Source: DATDIC01 sp963777625 (GTDB lineage: Bacteria > Pseudomonadota > Alphaproteobacteria > Acetobacterales > Acetobacteraceae). Taken from it: 64,000 nt of DNA. Where the stretch lies: the NCBI GenBank assembly GCA_963777625.1, contig CAVZRO010000009.1, positions 41,818 through 105,817 on the forward strand. The letters are read 5' to 3'. The position numbers and the translations under genes are program-made. The first letter of the stretch is position 1. Each line of letters begins with the position of its first letter. This document shows, one piece after another, positions 48,718 to 58,256 of the stretch. The notes under the pieces were generated by a model. It was given only the letters and a program-made list of their open reading frames with translations, was not told where the DNA came from and did not search any database.

Positions 48718-50766
48718 TGCAGTTCCTGGCCGGCGCCGATGTCGGCGGCACCTTCACCGATATCGTTCTGTACGATACGGCCAGTGGCACGCTGGCGCTG
48801 CACAAGCTGCTGACCACGCCGGACGATCCACGCCGCGCGATCATCGAGGGGCTTGGTGCAATGCCGGCGCGGGCCGGCCTGGTGGTGCATGGCACGACGC
48901 TGGTGACCAACGCGCTGATCGAGCGGCGCGGCGTGAAGACCGGTCTGATCACCACCGAAGGTTACCGCGATGTGCTGGAGATCGGCTCGGAGCTGCGCTA
49001 TGATTCGTTCGATCTTCAGATCGAACGGCCGGACCCGCTGGTGGAACGGCGCTTGCGGCTGACGGTCCGCGAGCGGCTCGGCGCCGACGGCGAAGCGGTG
49101 CTGCCACTGGATGAGGCGGGAATGCGCGTCGCGGCTCGCGCACTGCGCGATGCCGGCGTGCAATCGATTGCGATCGCCTTTTTCAATGCCTATCGCAACC
49201 CGGCACACGAGGAGCAGGCGCAGCGCATCGTGGAAGACGAATGCCCGGGCATCGCGGTCTGCACCTCGAGCGGATATCGCGCCGGAGATACGCGAGTTCG
49301 AGCGGTTTTCCACCTGCGTGGCGAATGCGTACATCTCGCCGATCGCCAACCGGTATCTGTTGGAACTGGAACGGTCGCTGGCGGTGCCGTTGTTCGTGAT
49401 GCTGTCCGACGGCGGCATCACCACGGCGCGTGCCGCGACGGCGCAGCCGATCGCACTGGTGGAATCGGGTCCGGCGGCGGGAACCATGGGTGCAGCGTTC
49501 CTGGCCCGCCAAGCGGGATGGGATGACGTGATCGCCTTCGACATGGGCGGTACCACGGCGAAGCTCAGCCTGATTCACGGTGGCCGGCCGCATCGCACGC
49601 ATGAACTGGAGGTCGCGCGCCTCGCGCGGTTCAAGAAGGGCAGCGGCCTGCCCCTGCGGCTGCCGGCGATCGAGCTGATCGAGATCGGCGCCGGGGGCGG
49701 CAGCATCGCCGCAGTCGATGAGTTGGGGCTGCTGGGTGTCGGGCCGCGCAGCGCCGGGGCGGTGCCGGGACCGGCCTGCTATGGCGCGGGCGGAGAAGAC
49801 CCGACCGTCACGGATGCGGACCTGCTGCGCGGCTACCTGTCGCCTGATAGATTCCTGGGCGGGCGCATGCGGCTGGACCGCACCCGGGCCGAAGCCGCCA
49901 TTGCCCGGCTCGGGCGCCGGCTTGATCTGGACACGATCGCGACGGCGGACGGCATCGCCCGCGTGGTCGATAACAACATGGCCACCGCGGCGCGTGTGCA
50001 TATCGCCGAAGCGGGCACCGATCCGTTGCGCTACCGCATGGTGGCGTTCGGGGGCGCCGGCCCGGTGCACGCCTATGAGCTCGCGCGCCTGCTGGACATC
50101 AGGGAGGTGATCTTCCCGCGTGGGGCGGGGGTGGCATCGGCAATCGGCATGCTGGTGGCGCCGCGCAGCGTGGAGCTGACCCGCAGCCTGGTCGTCGGGC
50201 TCGGCCGGTTGGATTGGGATCAGGCTGCCGCGGTGCTGGCGGACCTGACGGCGCGTGGCCGCGACGTGCTGCGCCAGGGTGGCGTGACCGACGCGGAGAT
50301 CGTGTTCGAAACCTCGGCTGACATGCGCTACGCCGGCCAGGGGTTCGAGGTGACCGTGCCGCTGTCAGCCGCGGCGATCGCCAGCCGCGACCCGGCCGTG
50401 CTGCAAGGCGCGTTCGACGCGCAATACCGCGAGCGGTTCGCCCGCAGCCTGGGTGGCATGCCGGTGGAGCTGGTATCCTGGCGGGTGCGGTCGATCGCCC
50501 CGGCGCCGGTCACCGAAGTCCGATTTGCCGCGAACACGCTCCGGCAGGACCCGCTGATCGAGCGTCGGCCGGCCTATTTCGCCGAGGCCGGCGGATTCGT
50601 GGACACACCGGTCTATGCGCGCGGCGCGCTTCGACCGGACTCGCAGATCGAGGGGCCGGCCCTGATCGAAGAGGCGGAATCCACCGCGGTCATCGGCCCG
50701 TCGGCGCATCTGCGGGTGGATGCGTTCGGCAACCTGACCATGCATCTGAAGGCGGCTCCAGGGTAG
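48714..50766 (+). CDS. hyuA: Hydantoinase/oxoprolinase A-subunit family protein, frameshifted
   Basis: ATP-binding subunit paired with HyuB. It starts MMQFLAGADVGGTFTDIVLY, with the DxGGTFTD phosphate loop. The frame changes near 49272: VCTSS is followed in the other frame by DIAPEIREFERFSTCVANAY and the rest to 50766, including AFDMGGTTAKLSLIHGG and VAFGGAGPVHAYELARLL. One extra G (AGCGGAT for AGCGAT) explains it. The corrected length is about 683 residues, the normal size. Together with the M20 carbamoylase downstream it could form an L-selective hydantoin path. Confidence 0.89.
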
Positions 50767-50869
50767 CATTCAGGTAGCATCCAAGGTGGCATACGGGCTT
50801 GCAGTGCCCCATCCTTCTCAGAGATGATACTCCGGTGACTGTTGTCGGATCGGTCCTGAGAGTCGCATC

Positions 50870-51538
50870 GTGAACGTCCTGGCTCCACCCAAGGCGCGCC
50901 TGTCGATCGAGGTAGTGCACGACCTGGTCTGCCCGTGGTGCTTCCTGGGCGTCCGGCGAATGCTGCGCACACTGCGCCGGCGACCGGACCTGTTGTTCGA
51001 GCTGATCTGGCGGCCCTTCCTGCTGAACCCCGACATGCCTCGCGCCGGGATGTCACGTCCGGATTACGTGCTGCGGAAATTCGGCGGAGAGGACCGGGCG
51101 CGGCGGCTTTATGCCTCGATCTCCGAGATCGGCCGGACTGAGGGCGTGCTGTTTCGGTTCGATCGGATCCGGCGCACCCCGTCGAGCGTGGATGCCCATC
51201 GTCTGGTGCGGTATGCCGGCCGCCATGGACGCGCCGACGCGCTGGTCGAGGCATTGTTTTCCGCTCATTTCACCGATGGGCTGGATATCGGTGACGTTTC
51301 GATGCTGGCCGTGATCGCCAGTGCCTGCGGCCTGGATGGGCCGGCGGTGCGGCGCTACCTGGCTGGGACGGAGGATACCGACGCGGTGCACGCGGAAAAT
51401 CTTCGCGCGCACCGGTTGGGCATCAACGGTGTGCCATGTTTCGTCGTCGCCGGCCGCCACGCGATCGCCGGGGCACAGGAGCCGGAGGTGATCGAACGGC
51501 TGCTGGATATTGCGGCCGTGGAGGCGGCGCCGATCTAA
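50870..51538 (+). CDS. DsbA-family thiol oxidoreductase, FrnE-like
   Basis: A 222-residue thioredoxin-fold protein with the active-site CPWC motif (VVHDLVCPWCFLGVRRM), of the FrnE/HCCA isomerase type, and no signal peptide. It also has the cis-proline region GINGVPCFVVAG. The GTG at 50870 is the likely start. It lies 103 bp after hyuA and its stop overlaps the convergent carbamoylase gene by 4 bp. The substrate is unknown. Confidence 0.88.
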   Translation: MNVLAPPKARLSIEVVHDLVCPWCFLGVRRMLRTLRRRPDLLFELIWRPFLLNPDMPRAGMSRPDYVLRKFGGEDRARRLYASISEIGRTEGVLFRFDRIRRTPSSVDAHRLVRYAGRHGRADALVEALFSAHFTDGLDIGDVSMLAVIASACGLDGPAVRRYLAGTEDTDAVHAENLRAHRLGINGVPCFVVAGRHAIAGAQEPEVIERLLDIAAVEAAPI

Positions 51539-52785
51539 CCGACGCCGGCTAGCTCCAGCAGCGCGTCCGTCAGCACACGGGTGCCCGCGGCCAGTTGCTC
51601 CGGGCTGGCGTATTCGGCCGGGTTGTGGCTGATCCCCTTGCGGCAGGGCACGAAGATCATGCCGGTCGGGCACACCGGGACGACGAACTGCGCATCGTGA
51701 AACGCGCCGGACGGCAGCCGGATTGACCGCAATCCCAACCCGTTTGCCGCCTGCTCCACTGTGGTGATCACGGCGGGCGCGAATGCGACCGGCAGGGCAT
51801 GAAACGTCTCTCGCACGTCCGCGGAGCAGCGACGGATGGCCGACTGAACCATCCCGCGCACCGCATCTCCGCGCGCCAGCAGCACGTCGGCGTCGGGATG
51901 CCGCAGATCGATCGTGAAACTGGCATGGTTCGCCACCGAATTGGACGTGTTCGGTTCCACCACCACACGCCCGACCGTGAAACGAAGCACGTCGGACGCA
52001 TCCCGCATCAACCGATTGAGCGCCGATATGGCGCGAACCATGTCCTGGACAGCGTCCTGCCGTAGTGCCAGAGGCGTGGTGCCGGCATGGGCGGTTTCGC
52101 CAGTCAATGTCACGGTGAACCAGCGGCTGCCCTGGATGCCGGTGACCACCCCGATATCCAATCCGTCGGCTTCCAGCCGCGGTCCCTGCTCGATATGCGC
52201 TTCCACATAGGCGTGCGGCTGCCCGCCGAGCGGGCGGCGCGGCAGATCGAACTCAGAGGACAGATGATCTGCGAGCGCATCCGCAAAGCGGATCCCCTGC
52301 GGGTCGGTGGTCTTCGCGAAGTCCGCGATCTGCTTTGCGCTGCTCCAGGCCATGCTTCCCATGCAGCCGGGGGCGAAGCGGCCGCCTTCCTCGTTGGTCC
52401 ACGCAACGACCTCGATCGGCCGGCGAGGGCGGATGCCGGCCTGTCGGATCGCGGCAAGCGCCTCCAGGCCGGCAATGACGCCGTAAATGCCGTCGAATCG
52501 CCCGCCTTGCGGCTGCGTGTCCATGTGGCTGCCGGTCAGCACGGGGGCGGCATTAGGGTCTATGCCCTCCAGCCGCAGGAACAGGTTGGCCGCGGCATCG
52601 ACTGACACGGTGGCGCCAATGTTGGCGGCCCAGTCGATCAGCAAGCGCCGCGCCTGGCGGTCCAGGTCCGTCAGGCAGGCGCGGTTCACGCCATCGCCAT
52701 CGATGGCGCCGATCCGGGCCATTGCCATCAGCCGGTCCCACTGGCGTGCCGTATCGACCGCGGTAACTGCTCCGCTGTTGCTCAT
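51535..52785 (-). CDS. M20 zinc amidohydrolase, N-carbamoyl-L-amino acid hydrolase type
   Basis: Metal-dependent peptidase-like enzyme of 416 residues in the HyuC/allantoate-amidohydrolase group. Metal ligands are visible in GSHMDTQPQGGRFDG, WTNEEGGRFAPGC and YVEAHIEQGPRLEADG, with the C-terminal His region ISHNPAEYAS. The start at 52785 (MSNSGAVTAVD) has AGAGG upstream. Activities in the family include L-carbamoylase, ureidopropionase and allantoate hydrolysis; proximity to hyuBA favours a carbamoylase. Confidence 0.85.
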   Translation of the reverse strand: MSNSGAVTAVDTARQWDRLMAMARIGAIDGDGVNRACLTDLDRQARRLLIDWAANIGATVSVDAAANLFLRLEGIDPNAAPVLTGSHMDTQPQGGRFDGIYGVIAGLEALAAIRQAGIRPRRPIEVVAWTNEEGGRFAPGCMGSMAWSSAKQIADFAKTTDPQGIRFADALADHLSSEFDLPRRPLGGQPHAYVEAHIEQGPRLEADGLDIGVVTGIQGSRWFTVTLTGETAHAGTTPLALRQDAVQDMVRAISALNRLMRDASDVLRFTVGRVVVEPNTSNSVANHASFTIDLRHPDADVLLARGDAVRGMVQSAIRRCSADVRETFHALPVAFAPAVITTVEQAANGLGLRSIRLPSGAFHDAQFVVPVCPTGMIFVPCRKGISHNPAEYASPEQLAAGTRVLTDALLELAGVG

Positions 52786-52954
52786 CACCGATCCTCTGCC
52801 ACCCGGGATCATGTTGGTGGCATCGAATGCACTGCACCGCAACCGGTTCACGGCATTGGATAACAACCAGCGCGCGGCCGGGCGGGAATTGCGGATGTTT
52901 CCTGACCGCCCTTTGCACCCGGCGTCGGGTGCAAGCTTCAGGTGATGTGCAACG

Positions 52955-53089
52955 TTATCTGGTGCAGATGCAGGCCACCAGTGTCCAGAACGGTATAACC
53001 ATCAAAAGCGCGATGATGATACCCTCGGCGGGTCCAAGGTCTTTTTCCTGGATGGCACGGGCGGTGATGCGATGATCTGAACGGGTCAT
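52955..53089 (-). CDS. 44-residue membrane peptide
   Basis: A short ORF with a strong ribosome binding site (CAGGAGG upstream of the ATG at 53089). It has a polar N-terminus and one membrane helix (GIIIALLMVIPFWTLVACI). It lies between the M20 hydrolase and the sulfate operon, facing away from the latter. I do not recognise it; the start and hydrophobic end suggest a real gene. Confidence 0.6.
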   Translation of the reverse strand: MTRSDHRITARAIQEKDLGPAEGIIIALLMVIPFWTLVACICTR

Positions 53090-53238
53090 CTCTCTGCCTC
53101 CTGCTCGGTCGGTGCCCCGACGGCACGCCGCAGAATCAGGCAATCACAGCAAACCATATTCAGTCAATAGGAAATATGAGAGGCCTCATCAGTACGGCTG
53201 CTGATTTTTGTTGACGCGCCAGGATCGGCATGCATGAA

Positions 53239-53261
53239 TCCATATATATTGGATAGGGATT
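53239..53261 (+). promoter_or_regulatory. Candidate Rrf2 operator upstream of the sulfate operon
   Basis: The sequence TCCATAT-N6-GATAGGGATT lies about 40 bp before the ATG of the sulfate-binding protein. It matches, in reverse orientation, a site upstream of the Rrf2 gene at 17 of 23 positions; the two flanking blocks are identical and only the six central bases differ. Binding by the Rrf2 protein is inferred from position. Confidence 0.55.
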
Positions 53262-53301
53262 GCGCCGGAAGACGGAAACGTCCCAAGGCAGCGGTGCTAG
53301 A

Positions 53302-54339
53302 ATGACTGAAAACAGGAGTGTTGGCGTGGAAAAACTCCCCAACCCTGCTCGTCGTGCAATGCTTGCGGTCGGTACGATGGCGCTGCTTTCGCTACGCGGC
53401 CGGGCGGCAACCCGCGTTGATATACTGAACGTGTCGTATGACCCGACGCGAGAGTTGTACAAGAATTTCAACGCGGCATTCGCGCGGCATTGGTCGGAGC
53501 AGGCAGACAGCGACATCGGCATCCGCATGTCGCATGGCGGTTCCGGCGCGCAGGCGCGATCGGTGATCGACGGCCTGAATGCGGACGTGGTGACGCTGGC
53601 TCTGGCCTATGACATCGACGCGATCGCCGCGGCCGGCCGGCTGGCCAGGGACTGGCAGGCGCGACTGCCAGATGGCAGCACGCCCTACACCAGCACGATC
53701 GTGTTCCTGGTTCGGACGGGCAATCCGAAACAGATCAAGGACTGGGGCGACCTGACGCGCCCCGGAATCCAGGTGATCACGCCCAACCCGAAGACGTCGG
53801 GCGGCGCCCGATGGAACTTCCTGGCCGCCTATGCCTGGGCGCTGAACGAAGGTGGCGACACGAAGGCGCTGGCGTATGTGCGCGACCTGTTGAAGAACGT
53901 GCCGGTGCTGGATACCGGTGCGCGCGGCGCAACGATCACGTTCACGGAGCGTGGCATCGGCGACGTACTGCTAGCCTGGGAAAATGAGGCGTTCCTGTCG
54001 ATTAAGGAAGCCAAACCGGGCACATTCGAGATCGTTGTCCCCAGCCTGAGCATCCTCGCGGAGCCGCCCGTTGCCGTGGTCGATCAGGTCGTGGACCGGC
54101 GCGGCACCAGGAAACTGGCCGAAGCATACCTGCAATATCTTTACTCGCCGGAAGGCCAGGAGGTCTGCGCCAGGAATTTCTACCGGCCGCGCCTGCAATC
54201 GGTGGCGCAGAAATATCAGCATCAGTTCCCGACCGTGAAACTCGGTACCATCGAGCAGTTCGGAGGCTGGACGCAGGCGCAGCAACGGTTCTTCGCCGAC
54301 GGCGGCGTGTTCGATCAGGTTTATCGTCCGGGAGGCTGA
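53302..54339 (+). CDS. Sulfate ABC transporter substrate-binding protein
   Basis: Periplasmic sulfate/thiosulfate-binding protein of 345 residues. A signal peptide lies near residues 15-35 (AMLAVGTMALLSLRGRA) and the mature protein begins TRVDILNVSYDPTRELY, the Sbp/CysP family start; HGGSGAQARSVIDGL is the anion-binding loop. The ATG at 53302 gives the shortest complete signal peptide. It is the first gene of the sbp-cysT-cysW-cysA operon. Confidence 0.94.
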   Translation: MTENRSVGVEKLPNPARRAMLAVGTMALLSLRGRAATRVDILNVSYDPTRELYKNFNAAFARHWSEQADSDIGIRMSHGGSGAQARSVIDGLNADVVTLALAYDIDAIAAAGRLARDWQARLPDGSTPYTSTIVFLVRTGNPKQIKDWGDLTRPGIQVITPNPKTSGGARWNFLAAYAWALNEGGDTKALAYVRDLLKNVPVLDTGARGATITFTERGIGDVLLAWENEAFLSIKEAKPGTFEIVVPSLSILAEPPVAVVDQVVDRRGTRKLAEAYLQYLYSPEGQEVCARNFYRPRLQSVAQKYQHQFPTVKLGTIEQFGGWTQAQQRFFADGGVFDQVYRPGG

Positions 54340-54342
54340 GCA

Positions 54343-55191
54343 ATGGCCGTTGCCGCGAGCCTGTCGGGGTGGCGCAAGCCCAGCGTGTTGCCAGGATTTG
54401 GGCCGAGCTTCGGGCTGACCATTACGTATCTATCGTTGATCGTGCTGCTCCCGCTGGCTGCGATGGTGCTCGGTGCGATCGGCGGCGGGTGGCAGTCATT
54501 TTTGCATGCAATTCTACAGCCGCGCGCAATGGCGGCGTTCCGTGTCACGCTGCTCTGTGCCGGTGGGTCGGCGGCGATCGCGGCGGCAGCCGGCCTGCTG
54601 ATCGCCTGGGTTCTGGTTCGGCATCGATTCCCTGGCCGTCGCTTGATGGACGCGTTCGTGGACCTGCCGTTCGCATTGCCGACGGCGGTGGCCGGGATTG
54701 CCCTGACGTCGCTTTATGCGCCGAACGGCTGGATCGGGTCGTTGCTCGTGCCGCTCGGCATTCGCGTCGCGTTTACGCCGCTTGGGATCGTTGTCGCGCT
54801 GACGTTCATCGGGCTTCCCTTCGTGGTCCGCGCGGTGCAGCCGGTGCTGCAGGAGGTGGAGCACGAACAGGAAGAGGCGTCCCACATGCTGGGCGCGAGC
54901 GGGTGGCAGACCTTCCGGCGGGTTATTTTCCCGGCGCTGACTCCGGCGCTGCTGACCGGCTTCACCATGGCCTTCGCGCGTGGCCTGGGGGAGTACGGTT
55001 CGGTCATATTCATTGCCGGCAACAAGCCGATGATCTCCGAAATCGTGCCGCTGCTGATCGTGATCGATCTCGACCAGTTCAATTATGCCGGTGCGACGGC
55101 GCTGGGCACGACGATGCTACTGGTCTCGTTTGTGCTGTTGCTGGCGATCAACCGTCTGCAGCACTGGATGCGGGTGCGCCATGGCGACTGA
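54343..55191 (+). CDS. cysT: Sulfate ABC transporter permease CysT
   Basis: Inner-membrane permease, 282 residues, with the EAA loop LQEVEHEQEEASHMLGASGW and the conserved end region RGLGEYGSVIFIAGNKP. It starts 3 bp after the binding-protein stop and overlaps cysW by 11 bp. No lesion is present. Confidence 0.95.
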   Translation: MAVAASLSGWRKPSVLPGFGPSFGLTITYLSLIVLLPLAAMVLGAIGGGWQSFLHAILQPRAMAAFRVTLLCAGGSAAIAAAAGLLIAWVLVRHRFPGRRLMDAFVDLPFALPTAVAGIALTSLYAPNGWIGSLLVPLGIRVAFTPLGIVVALTFIGLPFVVRAVQPVLQEVEHEQEEASHMLGASGWQTFRRVIFPALTPALLTGFTMAFARGLGEYGSVIFIAGNKPMISEIVPLLIVIDLDQFNYAGATALGTTMLLVSFVLLLAINRLQHWMRVRHGD

Positions 55192-56056
55192 AACGCTTGC
55201 CGTCCCGATCTCTCCTGTGTACGCGCCTTCGGCTGCGAACTGCCGGGTGCAGCATGTTCTGACCGCCGCCGCACTCGGCCTGATGGTGCTGTTCCTGCTG
55301 CTGCCTCTGGCCGTTGTTCTGGTGCAGGCGTTCGCGTCGGGCATTGGCACCTATGTGGCCGCGCTTGCCGATCCCGACACGTTGTCCGCCATCCGGTTGA
55401 CCTTGATCGTCGCGGTGATCGCGGTGGCATTGAACGTGACGTTCGGTATTGCGGCGGCTTGGTGTGTCGCCCGTTTCGACTTTCGCGGGAAGAGTTTTCT
55501 GGTCACCCTGATCGATCTGCCGTTCTCCATTTCGCCGGTCATCGCCGGACTTTGTCAGGTGATGCTGTTCGGGCTGCACGGCTGGCTCGGACCCTGGCTA
55601 CAGGGTCGCGATATTCAGGTGATTTTCGCCACGCCGGGAATCGTGTTGGCCACCATCTTCGTGACGCTGCCGTTCGTCGCGCGGGAGCTGATTCCGCTGA
55701 TGGAAGAGCAGGGCGCCGAGGAGGAGGAAGCGGCCGTATCACTGGGTGCCTCGGGGTGGAGCACGTTCTGGCGCGTGACCATACCCAAGATCCGCTGGGG
55801 GCTGTTGTACGGCGTGCTGTTGTGCAATGCGCGCGCGATGGGTGAGTTCGGTGCTGTTTCGGTGGTGTCCGGCCATATACGTGGCGCGACGGATACGATG
55901 CCGTTGCAGGTGGAAGCCTTGTTCAACGATTATCAGACCGAAGCTGCCTTTGCCGTAGCTTCCCTGCTGGCTGGTCTGGCACTGGTTACACTCGTTGCCA
56001 AAGTGCTGCTGGAATCGCGCTTCCCCGATGAGCTGACCGTAACCCGCCGGTTCTGA
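55181..56056 (+). CDS. cysW: Sulfate ABC transporter permease CysW
   Basis: Second permease, 291 residues, with the family loop EEQGAEEEEAAVSLGASGW and the segment RAMGEFGAVSVVSGHIRG. The ATG at 55181 (MATETLAVPISP) lies in the end of cysT; longer reading upstream is the CysT coding region in another frame. The gene is intact. Confidence 0.95.
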   Translation: MATETLAVPISPVYAPSAANCRVQHVLTAAALGLMVLFLLLPLAVVLVQAFASGIGTYVAALADPDTLSAIRLTLIVAVIAVALNVTFGIAAAWCVARFDFRGKSFLVTLIDLPFSISPVIAGLCQVMLFGLHGWLGPWLQGRDIQVIFATPGIVLATIFVTLPFVARELIPLMEEQGAEEEEAAVSLGASGWSTFWRVTIPKIRWGLLYGVLLCNARAMGEFGAVSVVSGHIRGATDTMPLQVEALFNDYQTEAAFAVASLLAGLALVTLVAKVLLESRFPDELTVTRRF

Positions 56057-56070
56057 GAACGAGGCAGACG

Positions 56071-57189
56071 ATGAGCACCTCCATTTCGATCAGAGGCATT
56101 TCCAAGCGTTTCGGTGCGCATGTGGCACTGGATCAAATTGACCTGCAGGTGCGCCCGAATGAGCTGCTGGCGCTATTGGGACCGTCCGGATCCGGCAAGA
56201 CGACCTTGCTGCGGATCATTGCGGGGCTGGACATGCCGGATGCCGGGCAGATCCTGTTCGGCGACGAGGACGCGCCGATCCGCACCATGCGCGAGCGGCG
56301 CGTGGGATTCGTGTTCCAGCACTATGCTCTGTTCCGGCACATGACGGTCTTCGAGAACGTCGCCTTCGGTCTGCGCGTCCGCAAGCGGGCACAGCGTATG
56401 TCGCAAGCGGACATCGCGCAGCGCGTCCAGAGATTGCTGGAACTGGTGCAGCTTGAATGGTTGGCCGACCGCTATCCGGCTCAGCTTTCCGGCGGGCAGA
56501 GACAGCGCATCGCGCTGTGCCGCGCGCTGGCGATCGATCCGCGGATGCTTCTGCTCGATGAACCGTTCGGTGCGCTGGATGCGAAAGTTCGCAAGGAGTT
56601 GCGGCGGTGGCTGCGGCAGTTGCACAAGAACCTCAATGTCACCAGCGTGTTCGTTACCCACGACCAGGAAGAGGCGCTGGAGCTGGCGGATCGGGTGGTC
56701 GTGTTATCGTCCGGTCGGATCGAGCAGATCGGCACGCCGGCCGAGGTCTATGCGCAGCCGGCCAGCGCATTCGTCCACGAGTTCCTGGGCGAAACGAATC
56801 GGCTGGAATGCCGCATCGAGAATGGTTTCGTGCTGTTGGGGGCGGTGCCGGTCGGGCGGGCGGAGCGCGGCATTGGTTCGGCCGTCGTTTATGTACGGCC
56901 GCAGGATATTGTCCTGTCGCGTGACGCGTCGGGTCCGGGGCTGGTCCGGCATGCGCATCGCACGGGCCCGCTGGCCCGGGTGGCCGTGGAGCTTGCCGGC
57001 AGCAGCGTCGATGTCGTCATTCCCACCGATAGCCTGACGCCGCTTGGCGTAAGAGAGGGCGACCGAGTTTCCGTGCAGGTCCATGCCGGGGTGATCTTTC
57101 CTGCATCGCCGGTGGCAAGCATGAAGTTGTTGCCGCTGGATCCCCAGGGGCGAACGCTGTCTTTGGTGCCGGCGGCGATCGGTGCGTAG
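56071..57189 (+). CDS. cysA: Sulfate ABC transporter ATPase CysA
   Basis: ATP-binding subunit, 372 residues. Walker A GPSGSGKTT, signature LSGGQRQR, Walker B LLLLDEPFGALD and the His-switch VFVTHDQEEALELAD are all present. A TOBE-like regulatory domain makes up the last 100 residues. It ends the operon and converges with the Rrf2 gene with no spacer. Confidence 0.96.
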   Translation: MSTSISIRGISKRFGAHVALDQIDLQVRPNELLALLGPSGSGKTTLLRIIAGLDMPDAGQILFGDEDAPIRTMRERRVGFVFQHYALFRHMTVFENVAFGLRVRKRAQRMSQADIAQRVQRLLELVQLEWLADRYPAQLSGGQRQRIALCRALAIDPRMLLLDEPFGALDAKVRKELRRWLRQLHKNLNVTSVFVTHDQEEALELADRVVVLSSGRIEQIGTPAEVYAQPASAFVHEFLGETNRLECRIENGFVLLGAVPVGRAERGIGSAVVYVRPQDIVLSRDASGPGLVRHAHRTGPLARVAVELAGSSVDVVIPTDSLTPLGVREGDRVSVQVHAGVIFPASPVASMKLLPLDPQGRTLSLVPAAIGA

Positions 57190-57643
57190 CTAGCGGCGTT
57201 CCGCCGCGCGGGCTGCGCGTCGTTTGCCGTTGCGGGCGAGCATGGCCAGCGAATAATCGTCCAGCACCCCGGCGACGGCATCGCGGGCTTTGCGCAGCAT
57301 CGAGCGAAGCGCACACGCTCTCAGGTCCAAACAGTCGGCGCATTGTCCGAATTGTGACTTGCTGGCGCATGGCGCCAGTGCCAGCGGTCCATCGACGATC
57401 CGAATAAGCTCGCCGGCGGCAATTCGTTCCGGTGAGCGAGCCAACCGATGGCCGCCGTAACGGCCGCGCCGGCTTTCCAGGATACCGTTATCGCGTAATT
57501 CCACCAGGATGGCTTCGAGAAATTTGCGAGGGATATCCTCAGCGGCAGCAATCTCTGACGTAAGGGCCCATTTCTCCGAATCATCTTGCGTTGCAAGATA
57601 GACGCAGGCACGCAGTGCATACTTCGCTCGAACTCGACAGCAT
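57190..57643 (-). CDS. Rrf2-family regulator, frameshifted near its N-terminus
   Basis: Winged-helix regulator of about 150 residues in the IscR/CymR family. The start at 57643 (or 57646) gives MLSSSS; after one extra G near 57628 the frame continues KYALRACVYLATQDDSEKW and IPRKFLEAILVELRDNGIL. Four cysteines (C at CASKSQ and QCADC, and RACALR) resemble the Fe-S ligand region of Rrf2 proteins, though spacing is not exactly that of IscR. It is convergent with the sulfate operon, and a matching motif lies upstream of both. A role in sulfur supply is inferred. Confidence 0.83.
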
Positions 57644-57799
57644 CATGATAAATCTATGTGACTTGAGCGCAACATAAGCCGTACCGGCGGCAGGTCAACA
57701 GCGGTTCCGGTCGAACGGCATCGCCCCAACGGCTCACCGAAGTGGCATCTTAAAAGGGAGAAAGCTTTGTTGACGTCTGCCCGTCTTTGTGGCTGACTG

Positions 57800-57822
57800 A
57801 ATCCCTATCATAAGAATATGGA
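57800..57822 (-). promoter_or_regulatory. Candidate Rrf2 operator, second copy
   Basis: TCCATAT-N6-GATAGGGATT on the minus strand, about 160 bp upstream of the Rrf2 start and pointing the same way. It shares the two flanking blocks with the site at 53239-53261. Autoregulation is a natural reading but unproven. Confidence 0.5.
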
Positions 57823-57962
57823 ATAAGGGACGTCGAAGCCGAGATGTCAGACCGCCAACAAATGGACTCCGGTCGCAGGCGCGAACGATATCGATTCTAA
57901 CGCGCGCCGACCTGCCACGGAGGATCCATTCTGGATAACCCGTCATGTCGGGAGATTGCGAT

Positions 57963-58256
57963 ATGGGACGGATCTGGACAGAGACCGGCGCCATCCGCGC
58001 CATCCGCCGAAAAGGGTACCTCAACTGCTTCTCTTCCCCGCATCGCCGCTATTTCGTGGTCTCTGCGATCGCACTCAGCAACGAAGGGTCTCACCTCCGT
58101 TACAGCGTGGGGTGTGCGTTGATGCGTGAGCGCAAGCTCGAATTGGTCAGGGGTGACAGCTTCTGTGCCGCCTATCGGTTGAAGGCGGCGGCGCTATCAC
58201 CGCATATGGGTGGCGACCGGCCGGGACGAAGCCCGGCGTCGTCCCGCACGCCCTAG
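57963..58256 (+). CDS. Possible small hypothetical protein
   Basis: An ORF of 97 codons with GGGAG eight bases before its ATG. The product begins MGRIWTETGAIRAIRRKGYL and has no recognisable domain or membrane segment. It fills part of a 600-bp region that otherwise holds only the second operator. It overlaps the end of the DUF1501 gene on the other strand by 4 bp. The evidence is weak. Confidence 0.3.
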   Translation: MGRIWTETGAIRAIRRKGYLNCFSSPHRRYFVVSAIALSNEGSHLRYSVGCALMRERKLELVRGDSFCAAYRLKAAALSPHMGGDRPGRSPASSRTP

